Origin: Leptonema sp964619535
GTDB taxonomy: Bacteria; Spirochaetota; Leptospiria; Leptospirales; Leptonemataceae
Assembly: GCA_964619535.1 (NCBI GenBank)
Contig: CAZUEX010000012.1
Span: forward strand, 50,145-114,144
Direction of reading: 5' to 3'
Length of the DNA stretch: 64,000 nt
Shown here piece after piece: positions 25,253 through 33,903 of this stretch. Position 1 is the stretch's first letter; every line of letters begins with the position of its first letter. The notes under the pieces are model-generated. The model made no database searches and had not been told where the DNA came from. It saw nothing but the letters and a program-made list of their open reading frames with translations. The position numbers and the translations under genes are program-made.

Positions 25253-25957
25253 ATGATTCGAACCATTTTTCATGCCTTCCTTGTCTGCATCTTTGTCAGC
25301 ACTCCGCTTCTGGCCCGTGACTTCAATGCCTTTGAATCGCCACGCAAAGTCGATGAAACCAAAGCGGACATTGAAAGAATGCTTGAAAGGCTTGATGCAG
25401 GGGGCTTCGAGCCTCTGGAAGAAACCCTGGGTTACCGCTACGCCTGGACGTCGCGCTGGTATTCCCCCTACAACTATACCATCTACGTGGGAACGATTTC
25501 AGAGAACAAGCCCACAACCATTGTGATGGTCGAAGGCAATGCAGCCGATGTGCTGACCTTCAGCCACATCTTTACCATAGAAAAGATCATCCAGAATGAA
25601 GAGCCAGCGGACGTAACGTACGAAAAGATCTATCCCAAGAGTCATATCTGGGGCCAGGGCCTGAATCTGATCCATCCATCCCTGGGGGTTCTTTATGCTT
25701 CTTATAAATCGCCTTCACTGACACGATCACAGACCTTTTCCAGAGCTCTCACGTATTTCATGCTCGACACCTTTCTTATCTGGGCTGCAGGACGAAACTG
25801 GTTTCGCGAAGAGTTCAACATCTCGAAGAACGGCGGGCAGGTCGCTGCCGTAATGGTCCTTACCCGTAGTATGGGGGCCTTTCAGAACCAGGCTCTGCTG
25901 CGCGGGCATAACCGCAATGTGCAGGCCGGTTATACCTTTGCGCTGGAGCTTTACTGA
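25253..25957 (+). CDS. Exported protein of unknown function
   Basis: A 234-residue protein with a signal peptide ending near LLARDF. I do not recognise a domain. It has an N-terminal helical segment, an aromatic middle (RWYSPYNYTIYVGT), a region with alternating hydrophobics, and a C-terminus GYTFALELY. The aromatic end hints at an outer-membrane or periplasmic beta structure. It is directly followed by a TonB-like protein without a gap, so the two are probably co-translated and may work together. Confidence 0.65.
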   Translation: MIRTIFHAFLVCIFVSTPLLARDFNAFESPRKVDETKADIERMLERLDAGGFEPLEETLGYRYAWTSRWYSPYNYTIYVGTISENKPTTIVMVEGNAADVLTFSHIFTIEKIIQNEEPADVTYEKIYPKSHIWGQGLNLIHPSLGVLYASYKSPSLTRSQTFSRALTYFMLDTFLIWAAGRNWFREEFNISKNGGQVAAVMVLTRSMGAFQNQALLRGHNRNVQAGYTFALELY

Positions 25958-26464
25958 TTGAGACGTTTCGCGCTGAAAGACTTTTCTTTTCTGCACGCCT
26001 TAGTCCTCAGCCTGATGGTCCATGTCCTGATTGTATCCCTGACCATTCCCTTTGAATCAAAAGAGGCCGACCTCTTACTCGACTCAGCCCCCGGAAAGGC
26101 GGCCATGCGCTTTTCTTTTCCCCAGAAGCGAAAGAGTGGCTTTGGCGATGCCGCAAAACAGGACACAGAAAAACAGCAGGAAGAGGGAACGCAGCAACAG
26201 ATCGATCCCGGGGTGCTTACCCAGGAAATATCAAAGATCATGCGCCAGATCAGCTATCCGCCTCTGGCACGGCGGATGGGTATGGAGGGAACGGTCCGCT
26301 TTGAGATTCAAACCGATGCAGAGGGTAAAGTAAAACACCTCGTCATGCTGCAGTCCTCGGGCTACGATCTGCTCGATCGTACGGCAGCCCGAAGCCTGGA
26401 AACATGGACCTTCCCCTTTGCCAACAGTCGCTTTATTATTCCCGTACGCTTTATGCTGCAGTAA
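25958..26464 (+). CDS. TonB-like energy transducer, C-terminal domain protein
   Basis: Inner-membrane-anchored periplasmic protein of 168 residues. One N-terminal helix (FLHALVLSLMVHVLIVSL), a glutamine/glutamate-rich linker, and a TonB C-terminal domain: SYPPLARRMGMEGTVRFEI, LQSSGYDLLDRTAARSLETW. The start is a TTG that directly follows the upstream TGA, so translation is coupled. The linker lacks the long proline-rich spacer of classical TonB. No ExbB/ExbD genes are in the window. Confidence 0.82.
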   Translation: MRRFALKDFSFLHALVLSLMVHVLIVSLTIPFESKEADLLLDSAPGKAAMRFSFPQKRKSGFGDAAKQDTEKQQEEGTQQQIDPGVLTQEISKIMRQISYPPLARRMGMEGTVRFEIQTDAEGKVKHLVMLQSSGYDLLDRTAARSLETWTFPFANSRFIIPVRFMLQ

Positions 26465-26468
26465 ATCC

Positions 26469-27194
26469 ATGCTTCGCTACGACGATCCACAGACCCTTCC
26501 GTTCATTCTCTACGAGGATAACCATGTCATCGTCGTGGCCAAACCACAGGGCCTTCTCTGCCAGGGAGATATCAGCCAGTCTGAAAACCTGCTGGAACTG
26601 CTACGAGAGTACATCCGCCTTTCAGCCGGCAAACCCGGCAGGGCCTACATCGGCCTCGTGCACCGGCTGGACCGCAACACAGGTGGCCTGATGGTCTATG
26701 CAAAAACCTCAAAGGCAGCGGCCAGGCTTTCCGAGCAGTTTCAATCGCATTCCGTTTCAAAGCATTACCTGGCTGCCGTAGAAGAGCGGCCCGATCCGCC
26801 CAGTGGAGAGATGAAAGACTCTATCAAAAAAGATGGCCGACTGAAAAAGGCAGTGATCGTAACGGCAGAGGATCCAGGTGCTAAAGAGGCCAGGCTGCGC
26901 TACCGATGGGTGGGCCAGCGACAGCGCTCGCACAGCCGTCCACCTCTGCAGATCGTAGAAGTGGAATTGCTAACAGGCCGCTTTCATCAGATTCGTGCAC
27001 AGTTTGCCCATCGTGGCCTTCCCCTTGCCGGTGATACAAAATACGGCTCTGCCCTGCGTCTGGGCGGCCCGGCTCTGTGGGCACACCGGCTGTCGTTCAT
27101 GCATCCGACACGAAAAGAGCCCCTGCATTTTGAATTCCAGCCTCCAGACGAATGGCCTTTTGGCTTTCGTAGGTCCCGAGCTGCCGTTCCCTGA
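26469..27194 (+). CDS. RluA-family RNA pseudouridine synthase
   Basis: Isomerises uridine to pseudouridine in rRNA or tRNA. The catalytic motif is HRLDRNTGGL, with the aspartate as nucleophile. Later family blocks are KHYLAAVEE, LLTGRFHQIRAQF and GDTKYG. Length 241 and the absence of an S4 domain fit the TruC/RluA short subgroup. The start ATG at 26469 lies a few bases after the TonB-like stop. Target site cannot be told from sequence. Confidence 0.9.
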   Translation: MLRYDDPQTLPFILYEDNHVIVVAKPQGLLCQGDISQSENLLELLREYIRLSAGKPGRAYIGLVHRLDRNTGGLMVYAKTSKAAARLSEQFQSHSVSKHYLAAVEERPDPPSGEMKDSIKKDGRLKKAVIVTAEDPGAKEARLRYRWVGQRQRSHSRPPLQIVEVELLTGRFHQIRAQFAHRGLPLAGDTKYGSALRLGGPALWAHRLSFMHPTRKEPLHFEFQPPDEWPFGFRRSRAAVP

Positions 27195-27292
27195 CCGCTT
27201 CAAGTTGCATACTATATTGAAAGGGGCGATAAAACGGCACGGCGAAATAGCCAACCTGCTCTACATGAGGCGGCACAGCAACCGCAGGCACA

Positions 27293-27328
27293 AAAAAAGA
27301 CCAGTCCCGCAGGACTGGCCTTTTTTTC
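27293..27328. terminator. Bidirectional terminator
   Basis: A CCAGTCC/GGACTGG stem (loop CGCA) is flanked by A7 on the left and T7 on the right. It serves the pseudouridine synthase (+) and the acyl-CoA dehydrogenase (-), which converge here. Confidence 0.9.
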
Positions 27329-27346
27329 AGAGCACCGTTCCGTAGC

Positions 27347-28522
27347 TCACTTCTTCGATGCAGCCTCTTTGATGAGACCGGCAGCGATCTCGTTGCGTTG
27401 AATCTGGCTGGTTCCTTCATAGATCTGAAGGATCTTCGCATCACGGAAGTATTTCTCAGCCGGATACTCTTTCGTATAACCATAACCACCGAAGATCTGC
27501 AGGGCGTCGGTGGCAACGGCCATGGCAGAGTCAGCCGCAAAGCACTTGGCCATAGCCGAGAATTTCGCTGTATCCTTATGGCCCATCTCTGCCAGAAGAC
27601 CGGCTTTGTAGGTCAGCAGGCGGGCGGCTTCCGTTTTCATGGCCATATCGGCAAGCATGTGCTGGATTGCCTGGAAGGTAACGATCTTCACACCAAACTG
27701 CTCACGCTCACGGGCATACTGCAGGGCGCAGTCCAGCGCTCCCTGTGCCGTGCCAACGGCAGATGCTGCAACAGCAGGTCGCGACATGTTCAGGGTCTTC
27801 AGGGCATGAACAAAGCCGTTATTCTCTTTCAGAGAGATCAGGTTTTCAGCCGGAACCTCGCAATCTTCGAAGATCAGCTGACGGGTTTCAGAACAGCGAA
27901 TACCAAGCTTGTCTTCTTTTTTGCCGAAGGAAAAGCCCGGAGTGTCCTTTTCTACGATAAAGCAGCTAACACCACGCGGTCCACGGCTTTTATCGGTTAC
28001 TGCAAACACAGTGTAGACATGGGCCTGACCGGCACCGGAGATCCACTGTTTGGTTCCGTTCAGGATGTACTTGTCGCCTTTTTTCACCGCCGTGGTCGAC
28101 AGAGCAGGAACATCGGAGCCCGCGTTCGGTTCAGTAAGACCGAAGGCTGCGATGATCTCACCCGACGCAATCTGCGGCAGCCATTTCTTCTTCTGCTCCT
28201 CAGTAGCGCCTACTTCGATCGGCAGAGATCCCAGCTTGGTGGCGAGAAATGCTGTACCAACCCCAAGGCATCCATAAGCAATCTCTTCAGCAAGGATGAT
28301 GTTGCCAATCATCCCAAGTCCCATTCCACCGTATTCCTCGGGGAACATGGCACCAAACAGGCCGGCCTCTTTGAATTTATTCAGGATTTCCCAGGGGTAG
28401 CGATTCTCTTCATCGTATTTCATACGATTGGGAATCACTTCGTTTTTCACAACGTCGCGAACAAGATCCCGCAGCATCAATTGTTCATCATTCAGTGCGA
28501 AGTTCAGTGTAGGTTCTGGCAT
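27347..28522 (-). CDS. Acyl-CoA dehydrogenase
   Basis: FAD enzyme of 391 residues that introduces the first double bond in fatty acyl-CoA degradation and passes electrons to ETF. Signatures: AFGLTEPNAGSD and KQWISGAGQA (FAD/substrate), QIFGGYGYTKEYPAEKYFRDAKI, and the catalytic glutamate in YEGTSQIQRN. AAGGAAACTGAT precedes the ATG. It is probably short- or medium-chain (butyryl-CoA-like) by overall resemblance; chain length is not determined. Confidence 0.94.
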   Translation of the reverse strand: MPEPTLNFALNDEQLMLRDLVRDVVKNEVIPNRMKYDEENRYPWEILNKFKEAGLFGAMFPEEYGGMGLGMIGNIILAEEIAYGCLGVGTAFLATKLGSLPIEVGATEEQKKKWLPQIASGEIIAAFGLTEPNAGSDVPALSTTAVKKGDKYILNGTKQWISGAGQAHVYTVFAVTDKSRGPRGVSCFIVEKDTPGFSFGKKEDKLGIRCSETRQLIFEDCEVPAENLISLKENNGFVHALKTLNMSRPAVAASAVGTAQGALDCALQYAREREQFGVKIVTFQAIQHMLADMAMKTEAARLLTYKAGLLAEMGHKDTAKFSAMAKCFAADSAMAVATDALQIFGGYGYTKEYPAEKYFRDAKILQIYEGTSQIQRNEIAAGLIKEAASKK

Positions 28523-28664
28523 ATCAGTTTCCTTCTTTCTTCAGTTTATTTGCAAGTATGCCGCCCGTAGCTACGGGGCCAGTTAACAAAATATGGAATG
28601 GGCATTCAGGTTCAACCAAAAAATAACAGAATGCGATTCAGTTATGGTATCAAATTTGCAACAG

Positions 28665-29996
28665 TCAGGGCCGTCCGTCCGTTTCCGGTTCGGGCTCTTC
28701 ACCGTTTCGAACGGTGACCTTGAATTGCACCAGCTTCTGACGTACCTTCTTCACCAGCTCGAACCTGTATCCTTTTACCTCAGCTCCCTCTCCAAGCTCG
28801 GGGAAGCGTCCAAGCTCTTCAATAATGAAGCCGGCCACCGTCGTATAGGCTTCGGATTCGGGAATGATATCCTTCTCAACGAAATCGTTGAAATCAAAGA
28901 TGTTACAGGCCCCGCTCACCAGGTAGGCGGAATCTCCAATCTTGATGATATCTGCCTCTTCGTGGAACTCTGTTACGTCCTGGATTTCGCCGACGATCTC
29001 TTCGAGGATGTCTTCGAGGGTTAGAAGCCCTGCCGTGCCGCCAAATTCGTCGACCACGATGGCCATATGAGAGCGGCGCTTCTGCATCTCCTTCAGGATC
29101 TTCCCGATCTTCATGGATTCAGGGACGAAGTAGGCAGGGCGGGTCAGCCGAGACAGTGAGTAGTTTTCTTTGCGAGAAATAGACCGCATCAGATCCTTCA
29201 GGTGAAGGATGCCGACGATATTGTCGAGGCTGTCTTTATAGACCGGAATACGGCTGTAGAAAAGATCCATCGTGCGACGGACCTCTTCTTCGTCTGCATC
29301 GATATCAAGGGCTTTGATATCAACCCGTGGAACCATCACGTCGCGTGCATCCGTTTCGTTCATATCAAGCACGTTTTCGATGATCTCATGCTCTGTATGT
29401 TCAATCGAGCCGTGCTTTACGCCTTCTTCAAGCAGATGCAGGATCTCTTCGGCGAGGATGCGCGTTTCGGCAAAGCTCGTGCGATCCTTGAAAGGGCGAA
29501 GAATAACATTGGAAGAGCCCGTAAGGACCTTGGTGAACAGGAAGAAGATCTTGTTCATTACGTTGAGCGGATAAGCAACGTTCAGGCCCACCCACTCCGA
29601 ATAGCTCAGTGCCAGCGATTTGGGCACCAGCTCACCGATGACGATGCTCAGATAGGTAATGACCCCCACCACCAGGATGAAGGCTCCTTCGCGGGCATAA
29701 CCGGACACCACCGGTATCTCCGACGACTCAAGAAGATTCTGCACCGGCCCCACCAGGCTGGCACCACCGTATACCGAAGCAAGGGTTCCCACCAGCGTCA
29801 CCCCCACCTGGACGGTGGCAAAAAGGCGGTCAGGGTTCTGTTGTAGCTGCTCTATGATGCGGGCACGCCTATCGCCGTCTTCCACGAGCGATTTAACTCG
29901 TCCTCTTTTGAAGGAGATAAGAGCAATTTCAGACGATGAAAAGAAGCCGTTAATCAGGATAAGCAGCAGAATAATGGATAACTCACCGAGTATCAT
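28665..29996 (-). CDS. CNNM/CorC-family transporter-like protein (TlyC-like)
   Basis: Membrane protein of 443 residues: an N-terminal DUF21/CNNM domain (LIL INGFFSSSEIALISF, TVQVGVTLVGTLASVYGG), a CBS pair (VMVPRVDIKALD to VVDEFGGTAGLLTLEDILEEIVGEI) and a C-terminal CorC/HlyC domain. The family handles magnesium or cobalt efflux; Leptospira relatives are annotated as hemolysin TlyC. The ATG at 29996 is chosen, since the frame upstream of it covers the intergenic region. No clear Shine-Dalgarno is near it. Confidence 0.88.
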   Translation of the reverse strand: MILGELSIILLLILINGFFSSSEIALISFKRGRVKSLVEDGDRRARIIEQLQQNPDRLFATVQVGVTLVGTLASVYGGASLVGPVQNLLESSEIPVVSGYAREGAFILVVGVITYLSIVIGELVPKSLALSYSEWVGLNVAYPLNVMNKIFFLFTKVLTGSSNVILRPFKDRTSFAETRILAEEILHLLEEGVKHGSIEHTEHEIIENVLDMNETDARDVMVPRVDIKALDIDADEEEVRRTMDLFYSRIPVYKDSLDNIVGILHLKDLMRSISRKENYSLSRLTRPAYFVPESMKIGKILKEMQKRRSHMAIVVDEFGGTAGLLTLEDILEEIVGEIQDVTEFHEEADIIKIGDSAYLVSGACNIFDFNDFVEKDIIPESEAYTTVAGFIIEELGRFPELGEGAEVKGYRFELVKKVRQKLVQFKVTVRNGEEPEPETDGRP

Positions 29997-30221
29997 TGTG
30001 AAGAGATAGAAAATCTCGCCTCCGTTCCAGACCGTTCTGGTCGAATTCTCCTTTTCCGCTTTAATTATCGGAATTCCATAACAGAGAACGTCAGAGCCGG
30101 GTTTCAAGCAAGCATAATCCTTTACGGAACACGCTTTTCCTGGAGACTGTCCTCGGGCAGTTACGGCAGCGAACACACAGGTGCATACGATGCAAAGAAA
30201 TTCGGCCAGCAGGAGCGAAAG

Positions 30222-30977
30222 GTGATCCACATTAAGAGCAAACTTGAGATCCAGAAGATGCGCGATGCCGGCAAACTCGCCGCCGAAGTGCTTTACGAAA
30301 CAGGCCAGAGGGTTCGGGCCGGTGTTTCCACACAGGAATTAAACGATTTTGCTCATGCTTTTACAATCAAACATGGAGCCGAAAGCGCTCCCCTGAACTA
30401 TCGTGGCTTCCCCAAAAGCATCTGCACATCGGTCAACGAGGTGGTCTGCCACGGCATCCCCTCTAAAGACGTGGTGTTAAAGGATGGAGACATCCTCAAT
30501 ATCGATATCACTGTTAAACTTCGTGGTTTTCATGGCGACACCTCTGCCATGTTTACTGTTGGCCAGGTGTCAGAGAACGCTCAACGCCTGATCGAGAATA
30601 CAAAAAAGGCCATGTGGGTGGGCATAGAGGCCGTGAAACCGGGCAAGAAGATCTCTGACATCGGACGGGCCATCGACGACTTCCTGACGCCACAGGGCTA
30701 CGGCATTGTACGTGCCCTGGCCGGCCATGGCATCGGCCGAAAGTTCCATGAAGAGCCACTTGTTCCGCACTATAAAAACAATGAGGTACGCGTTCCCATC
30801 CGCGCGGGTATGACCTTCACCATTGAACCCATGGTCAACGAAGGCACCTACAGGGTGGTCTTTGATGAATCGGATGGGTGGACCGTACGCACGGCAGATG
30901 GCCGGCTTTCCGCCCAGTTCGAACACACATGCCTGGTTACAGATGATGGTGTAGAGGTACTGACCCTATGGAATTAA
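30222..30977 (+). CDS. map: Methionine aminopeptidase, type I
   Basis: Removes the initiator methionine from new proteins in the cytoplasm. The five metal ligands are visible: Asp in NIDITV, Asp in GDTSAMF, His in GHGIGR, Glu in FTIEPM and Glu in AQFEHT. Length 251 is standard. It starts with GTG; AGGAG lies six bases upstream. It overlaps the next lipoprotein gene by 10 bases and is divergent from the CNNM/CorC gene. Confidence 0.95.
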   Translation: MIHIKSKLEIQKMRDAGKLAAEVLYETGQRVRAGVSTQELNDFAHAFTIKHGAESAPLNYRGFPKSICTSVNEVVCHGIPSKDVVLKDGDILNIDITVKLRGFHGDTSAMFTVGQVSENAQRLIENTKKAMWVGIEAVKPGKKISDIGRAIDDFLTPQGYGIVRALAGHGIGRKFHEEPLVPHYKNNEVRVPIRAGMTFTIEPMVNEGTYRVVFDESDGWTVRTADGRLSAQFEHTCLVTDDGVEVLTLWN

Positions 30978-31540
30978 AACGGTTTACGCTGTCTTACCGG
31001 CTCTATCGTTTTCTTCTCCGGGGCTCCTTTGTTGCTATCTTCCTTATATTTGCAGGCTGTCATACAGCGCCCCTGAAATCCGGTAGCACGGGAACGCAGA
31101 TTGAACTGCTGGACCATAAGATTGCCTTTGTGCTGCCCACAGGCTGGACCGTTCAATTCTCCGAGAAACGGTATTTTCAGCTCACGGCAAACACCGGGAC
31201 AGGACCCTATGCCCCCGGCATCGAATACCGCGGGCTGAACACGGATCTAACCGAACGCGCACTTATGGATCAGTATGCCCGTGGCTGGTATACGGCCATG
31301 GCGCGAAACTTTCCTAACTTCGAGTTTACCGAACGCAACGAGATGGTGGTCAACAATGTGCCCACCTATTACTTCGAAGGAACCTTTACCGATGGCAATC
31401 TGCGGTTCAAAAAGATCGGTTACCTGCGTTTTGTGAATCTGAAGATTCATGCCATCTACTATACGGCCCCGATCGACGAGTTCGATACCTACCTGCCTGT
31501 GTTCCACGCCATCGATGACATGATTCGTTACCTGAATTGA
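30968..31540 (+). CDS. Lipoprotein of unknown function
   Basis: A 190-residue protein with an N-terminal signal and lipobox IFAGC. The mature part begins TAPLKSGS and contains KIAFVLPTGW, a pattern typical of periplasmic lipoproteins of the photosystem II PsbP/LpqN-like shape, but I cannot name a family. It overlaps the end of map by 10 bases, so translation is coupled. The pairing with map is probably only transcriptional. Confidence 0.7.
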   Translation: MELKRFTLSYRLYRFLLRGSFVAIFLIFAGCHTAPLKSGSTGTQIELLDHKIAFVLPTGWTVQFSEKRYFQLTANTGTGPYAPGIEYRGLNTDLTERALMDQYARGWYTAMARNFPNFEFTERNEMVVNNVPTYYFEGTFTDGNLRFKKIGYLRFVNLKIHAIYYTAPIDEFDTYLPVFHAIDDMIRYLN

Positions 31541-31576
31541 TTGACAGTCCCCACTTTTCGCTGGAGATGAGTGTCA

Positions 31577-31963
31577 ATGAACATTCTGACTGGCACCATC
31601 ATTGTATCAGGCGTACTGCTCGGTATGTGGGGACTGTTTCACCAGCTCATCGTAGGCGGGGCAGTGACAATGAACAGCGATTCCGATGAACGATCGGCGC
31701 GACTCTTCTTAATGTCATGGGTGGCGCATGGAGCGTATCTTTCCCTGGCCGGCTTCCTTCCCGTTGCACTGCTTGTCTTTCACGAACCCTATGATCCAGC
31801 TGTTTTAACCACCAGCATCATTCTGGCCTTCGCGCTAACCCTCCTGAGCATCCACGTAGCGGTTACGACCATTCGGTACTTTATCACACCCGTCTGGATT
31901 GGTTTTGTTCTGCAGTCCGTCCATGCGGCACTTCTTTACGTCCTTTACTTTATGTACCGCTGA
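31577..31963 (+). CDS. Small membrane protein with four helices
   Basis: A 128-residue protein with four hydrophobic segments (near residues 6-28, 47-70, 77-98 and 104-124 of the frame). GGAG nine bases upstream favours the ATG at 31577 over a GTG at 31571. No family recognised. It follows the lipoprotein gene by 36 bases and ends at a bidirectional terminator. Confidence 0.65.
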   Translation: MNILTGTIIVSGVLLGMWGLFHQLIVGGAVTMNSDSDERSARLFLMSWVAHGAYLSLAGFLPVALLVFHEPYDPAVLTTSIILAFALTLLSIHVAVTTIRYFITPVWIGFVLQSVHAALLYVLYFMYR

Positions 31964-31982
31964 GACAGTATCAGACAACAAA

Positions 31983-32010
31983 AAAGGCGAGTGTTTCCAC
32001 TCGCCTTTCT
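31983..32010. terminator. Bidirectional terminator
   Basis: A perfect AAAGGCGAGTG/CACTCGCCTTT stem with loop TTTC sits between convergent genes. T-rich sequence follows on the plus strand, and A-rich sequence lies on the other side. Confidence 0.88.
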
Positions 32011-32028
32011 CTTTGCTTTCCGCGTGGT

Positions 32029-33369
32029 TCACTCCTCTGGAATGACCAGCTCCTGACCCGGATAGATCAGATCGGGATCCTTGATCTTATCACGGTTGGC
32101 ATCATAGATCTTCGTCCACTTCGAACCCTTGCCATAGATCTCTTTCTTTTTCGAGATACGCCACAGGGATTCGGCCGGTCGCGTCTTCTTCACGGTGTAG
32201 GTCTTTACTTCTGGCCCTTCGCCATCCGCAGAGTCCTTACCTTCGATCTTCTCTTCGACCTCTTTACGCTCGGCTTCCAGACGTGCCAGCTCACGTGCGT
32301 TCAGGGCTGCCCCTTCACGAACCAGCATGGCAAGACGAATGGACTCACGAGATTCCTGAATGGACTCTTCGTACATCTCTTCATCATAACGAAGCTTTGC
32401 AGAATCGAGTGCTTCACCGGAGGCCTTCAGGTACTCACCATATTTGGCCCGATCGGCAGCAGACAGCTTGGCCGAGGCCCTGCCAAAGTCAGATTGCGCC
32501 GATGCAACCACCTTCTCTGCTTCTGCAGCCAGCTCTTCGGCCTTGCCTTTCTGAGCCGTTGCAAGCAGGGTCGTGGCCTGCCCTTCGGCCTCCACAATCT
32601 TCTCGTTGGCCGCTTTCAGCTTATCCGCTTCGATGTCCTGGCGGGCAGCGATCAGCAGGGCTGTGGTATTCTTGTAGCCTTCTTCGTCATATTTTTCAAT
32701 GCCATAGTCTCTGGCCTTTTCCAGCATGGCCTCAACGGCAGCAACGCTTTCGACCATGTCAGACTTTTGCGAAAGAGCAATGGAGCGGGCCCTTTCAGAG
32801 GCCTCGATAGCAGCCTCGAACTTCTCGAAGGCCTGTTCGTAGAACTCAAGCTGCACCAGGGCAGCGGATTCCTTGGTCAGTGGGTTCTCACGATGCTCCG
32901 GCGTTACCTGGGTTCCCTCTGCCTGGCTCAGGGCATCGGTACCTTCTTCATGAAGGGCACGGGCAGATTCATAATCATCACGTGCAAGGGCTTCGGCAAA
33001 GGCCTCATCGGCCATCTGCAGGGCATTGCTGGATTTTTCTTGCAGCGAAACGCCATAGGCCGGTGCAGAATCCAGACGGGATTGCAGAGCAAACACCCGC
33101 GCCTGTATACCTCTGGCAGCAGCCTCATCGTTGCGGCCTTCTTGCAGCAGGGAATGCGCCTCTAACAGGGTATCTGTTGATTTACTTAAGAGCTCAGCGG
33201 CCTCTTCGGACGGCTCTTGCTTCTCAGCCAGCTCAATCTCCTGTCGAGCACGGCTCAGTTCTTCCACCGGAATGTTCTGCTTACCGCATTGCACAAAACC
33301 GAATACGACAAACGAGAACAGCGGAGCAGCCTGAAGCAGTCTTCGGGTTGCATTGCTATACTGATTCAT
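32029..33369 (-). CDS. Coiled-coil lipoprotein with C-terminal LysM
   Basis: Lipoprotein of 446 residues with lipobox GFVQC. The long middle is rich in alanine, glutamate and lysine with heptad-like spacing and TPR-like repeats (for example EAFEKFEAAIEASERAR, AAEAEKVVASAQSDF). The C-terminus is a LysM domain (PAESLWRISKKKEIYG to IYPGQELVIPEE) that should hold peptidoglycan. The ATG at 33369 with GGAGGAAAG upstream is chosen over the longer frame. It probably links the lipid layer and the cell wall; proteins of this layout are common in leptospires. Confidence 0.83.
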   Translation of the reverse strand: MNQYSNATRRLLQAAPLFSFVVFGFVQCGKQNIPVEELSRARQEIELAEKQEPSEEAAELLSKSTDTLLEAHSLLQEGRNDEAAARGIQARVFALQSRLDSAPAYGVSLQEKSSNALQMADEAFAEALARDDYESARALHEEGTDALSQAEGTQVTPEHRENPLTKESAALVQLEFYEQAFEKFEAAIEASERARSIALSQKSDMVESVAAVEAMLEKARDYGIEKYDEEGYKNTTALLIAARQDIEADKLKAANEKIVEAEGQATTLLATAQKGKAEELAAEAEKVVASAQSDFGRASAKLSAADRAKYGEYLKASGEALDSAKLRYDEEMYEESIQESRESIRLAMLVREGAALNARELARLEAERKEVEEKIEGKDSADGEGPEVKTYTVKKTRPAESLWRISKKKEIYGKGSKWTKIYDANRDKIKDPDLIYPGQELVIPEE

Positions 33370-33480
33370 TCTTTCCTCCAGAAAGTAACAGTCTTTTTTT
33401 GAGCCGAAACTCATCCAAGCAGCTTCCCTTCTCATACGGATGCAGAGGCTGCTATTGAAAAATGCAGGAAGGGAGACCGA

Positions 33481-33819
33481 TCAGCCTTTAAAGGCGGCCA
33501 CTGCATCGGCTTCGGATTCGTAAATCTCAAAGAAAGACGTAAGCTTGGTCAGCTCAAACACCTTGCGCACAGACCCGGATACGTTGCATATCTTCAGTCC
33601 ACCCTGGTACTTCTTCAGATTGGACAGGCTCGATATCAGGGCTCCAATTCCCGAGGAGTCGATATAGGATACGCGATCCAGGTTAATGACAACATTATAT
33701 TTTTTTTCTTCGATGAGCTTATTGATCAACTCTTTTATCTCAGGCGCGTTATATAAGTCGATTTCGCCGTTTACATCAAGGATTATGATGTCACCGCTTT
33801 CTCGTCTGGAAATCTCCAT
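33481..33819 (-). CDS. STAS-domain anti-sigma factor antagonist
   Basis: A single STAS domain of 112 residues. The phospho-acceptor serine lies in the motif SYIDSSGIGALIS, preceded by the conserved ILDVNGEIDLYNAPEIK. In partner-switching systems the unphosphorylated form captures an anti-sigma kinase. No kinase or phosphatase partner is adjacent, so it must act with proteins encoded elsewhere. Confidence 0.92.
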   Translation of the reverse strand: MEISRRESGDIIILDVNGEIDLYNAPEIKELINKLIEEKKYNVVINLDRVSYIDSSGIGALISSLSNLKKYQGGLKICNVSGSVRKVFELTKLTSFFEIYESEADAVAAFKG

Positions 33820-33903
33820 ATTTTGTCTTCCTGCAAAGGTGAAAGTCTATTAGCCTGATAGTCTCCCCCCCTGATCGGGCCCCTGTCAACTGAAAAAACC
33901 CCA

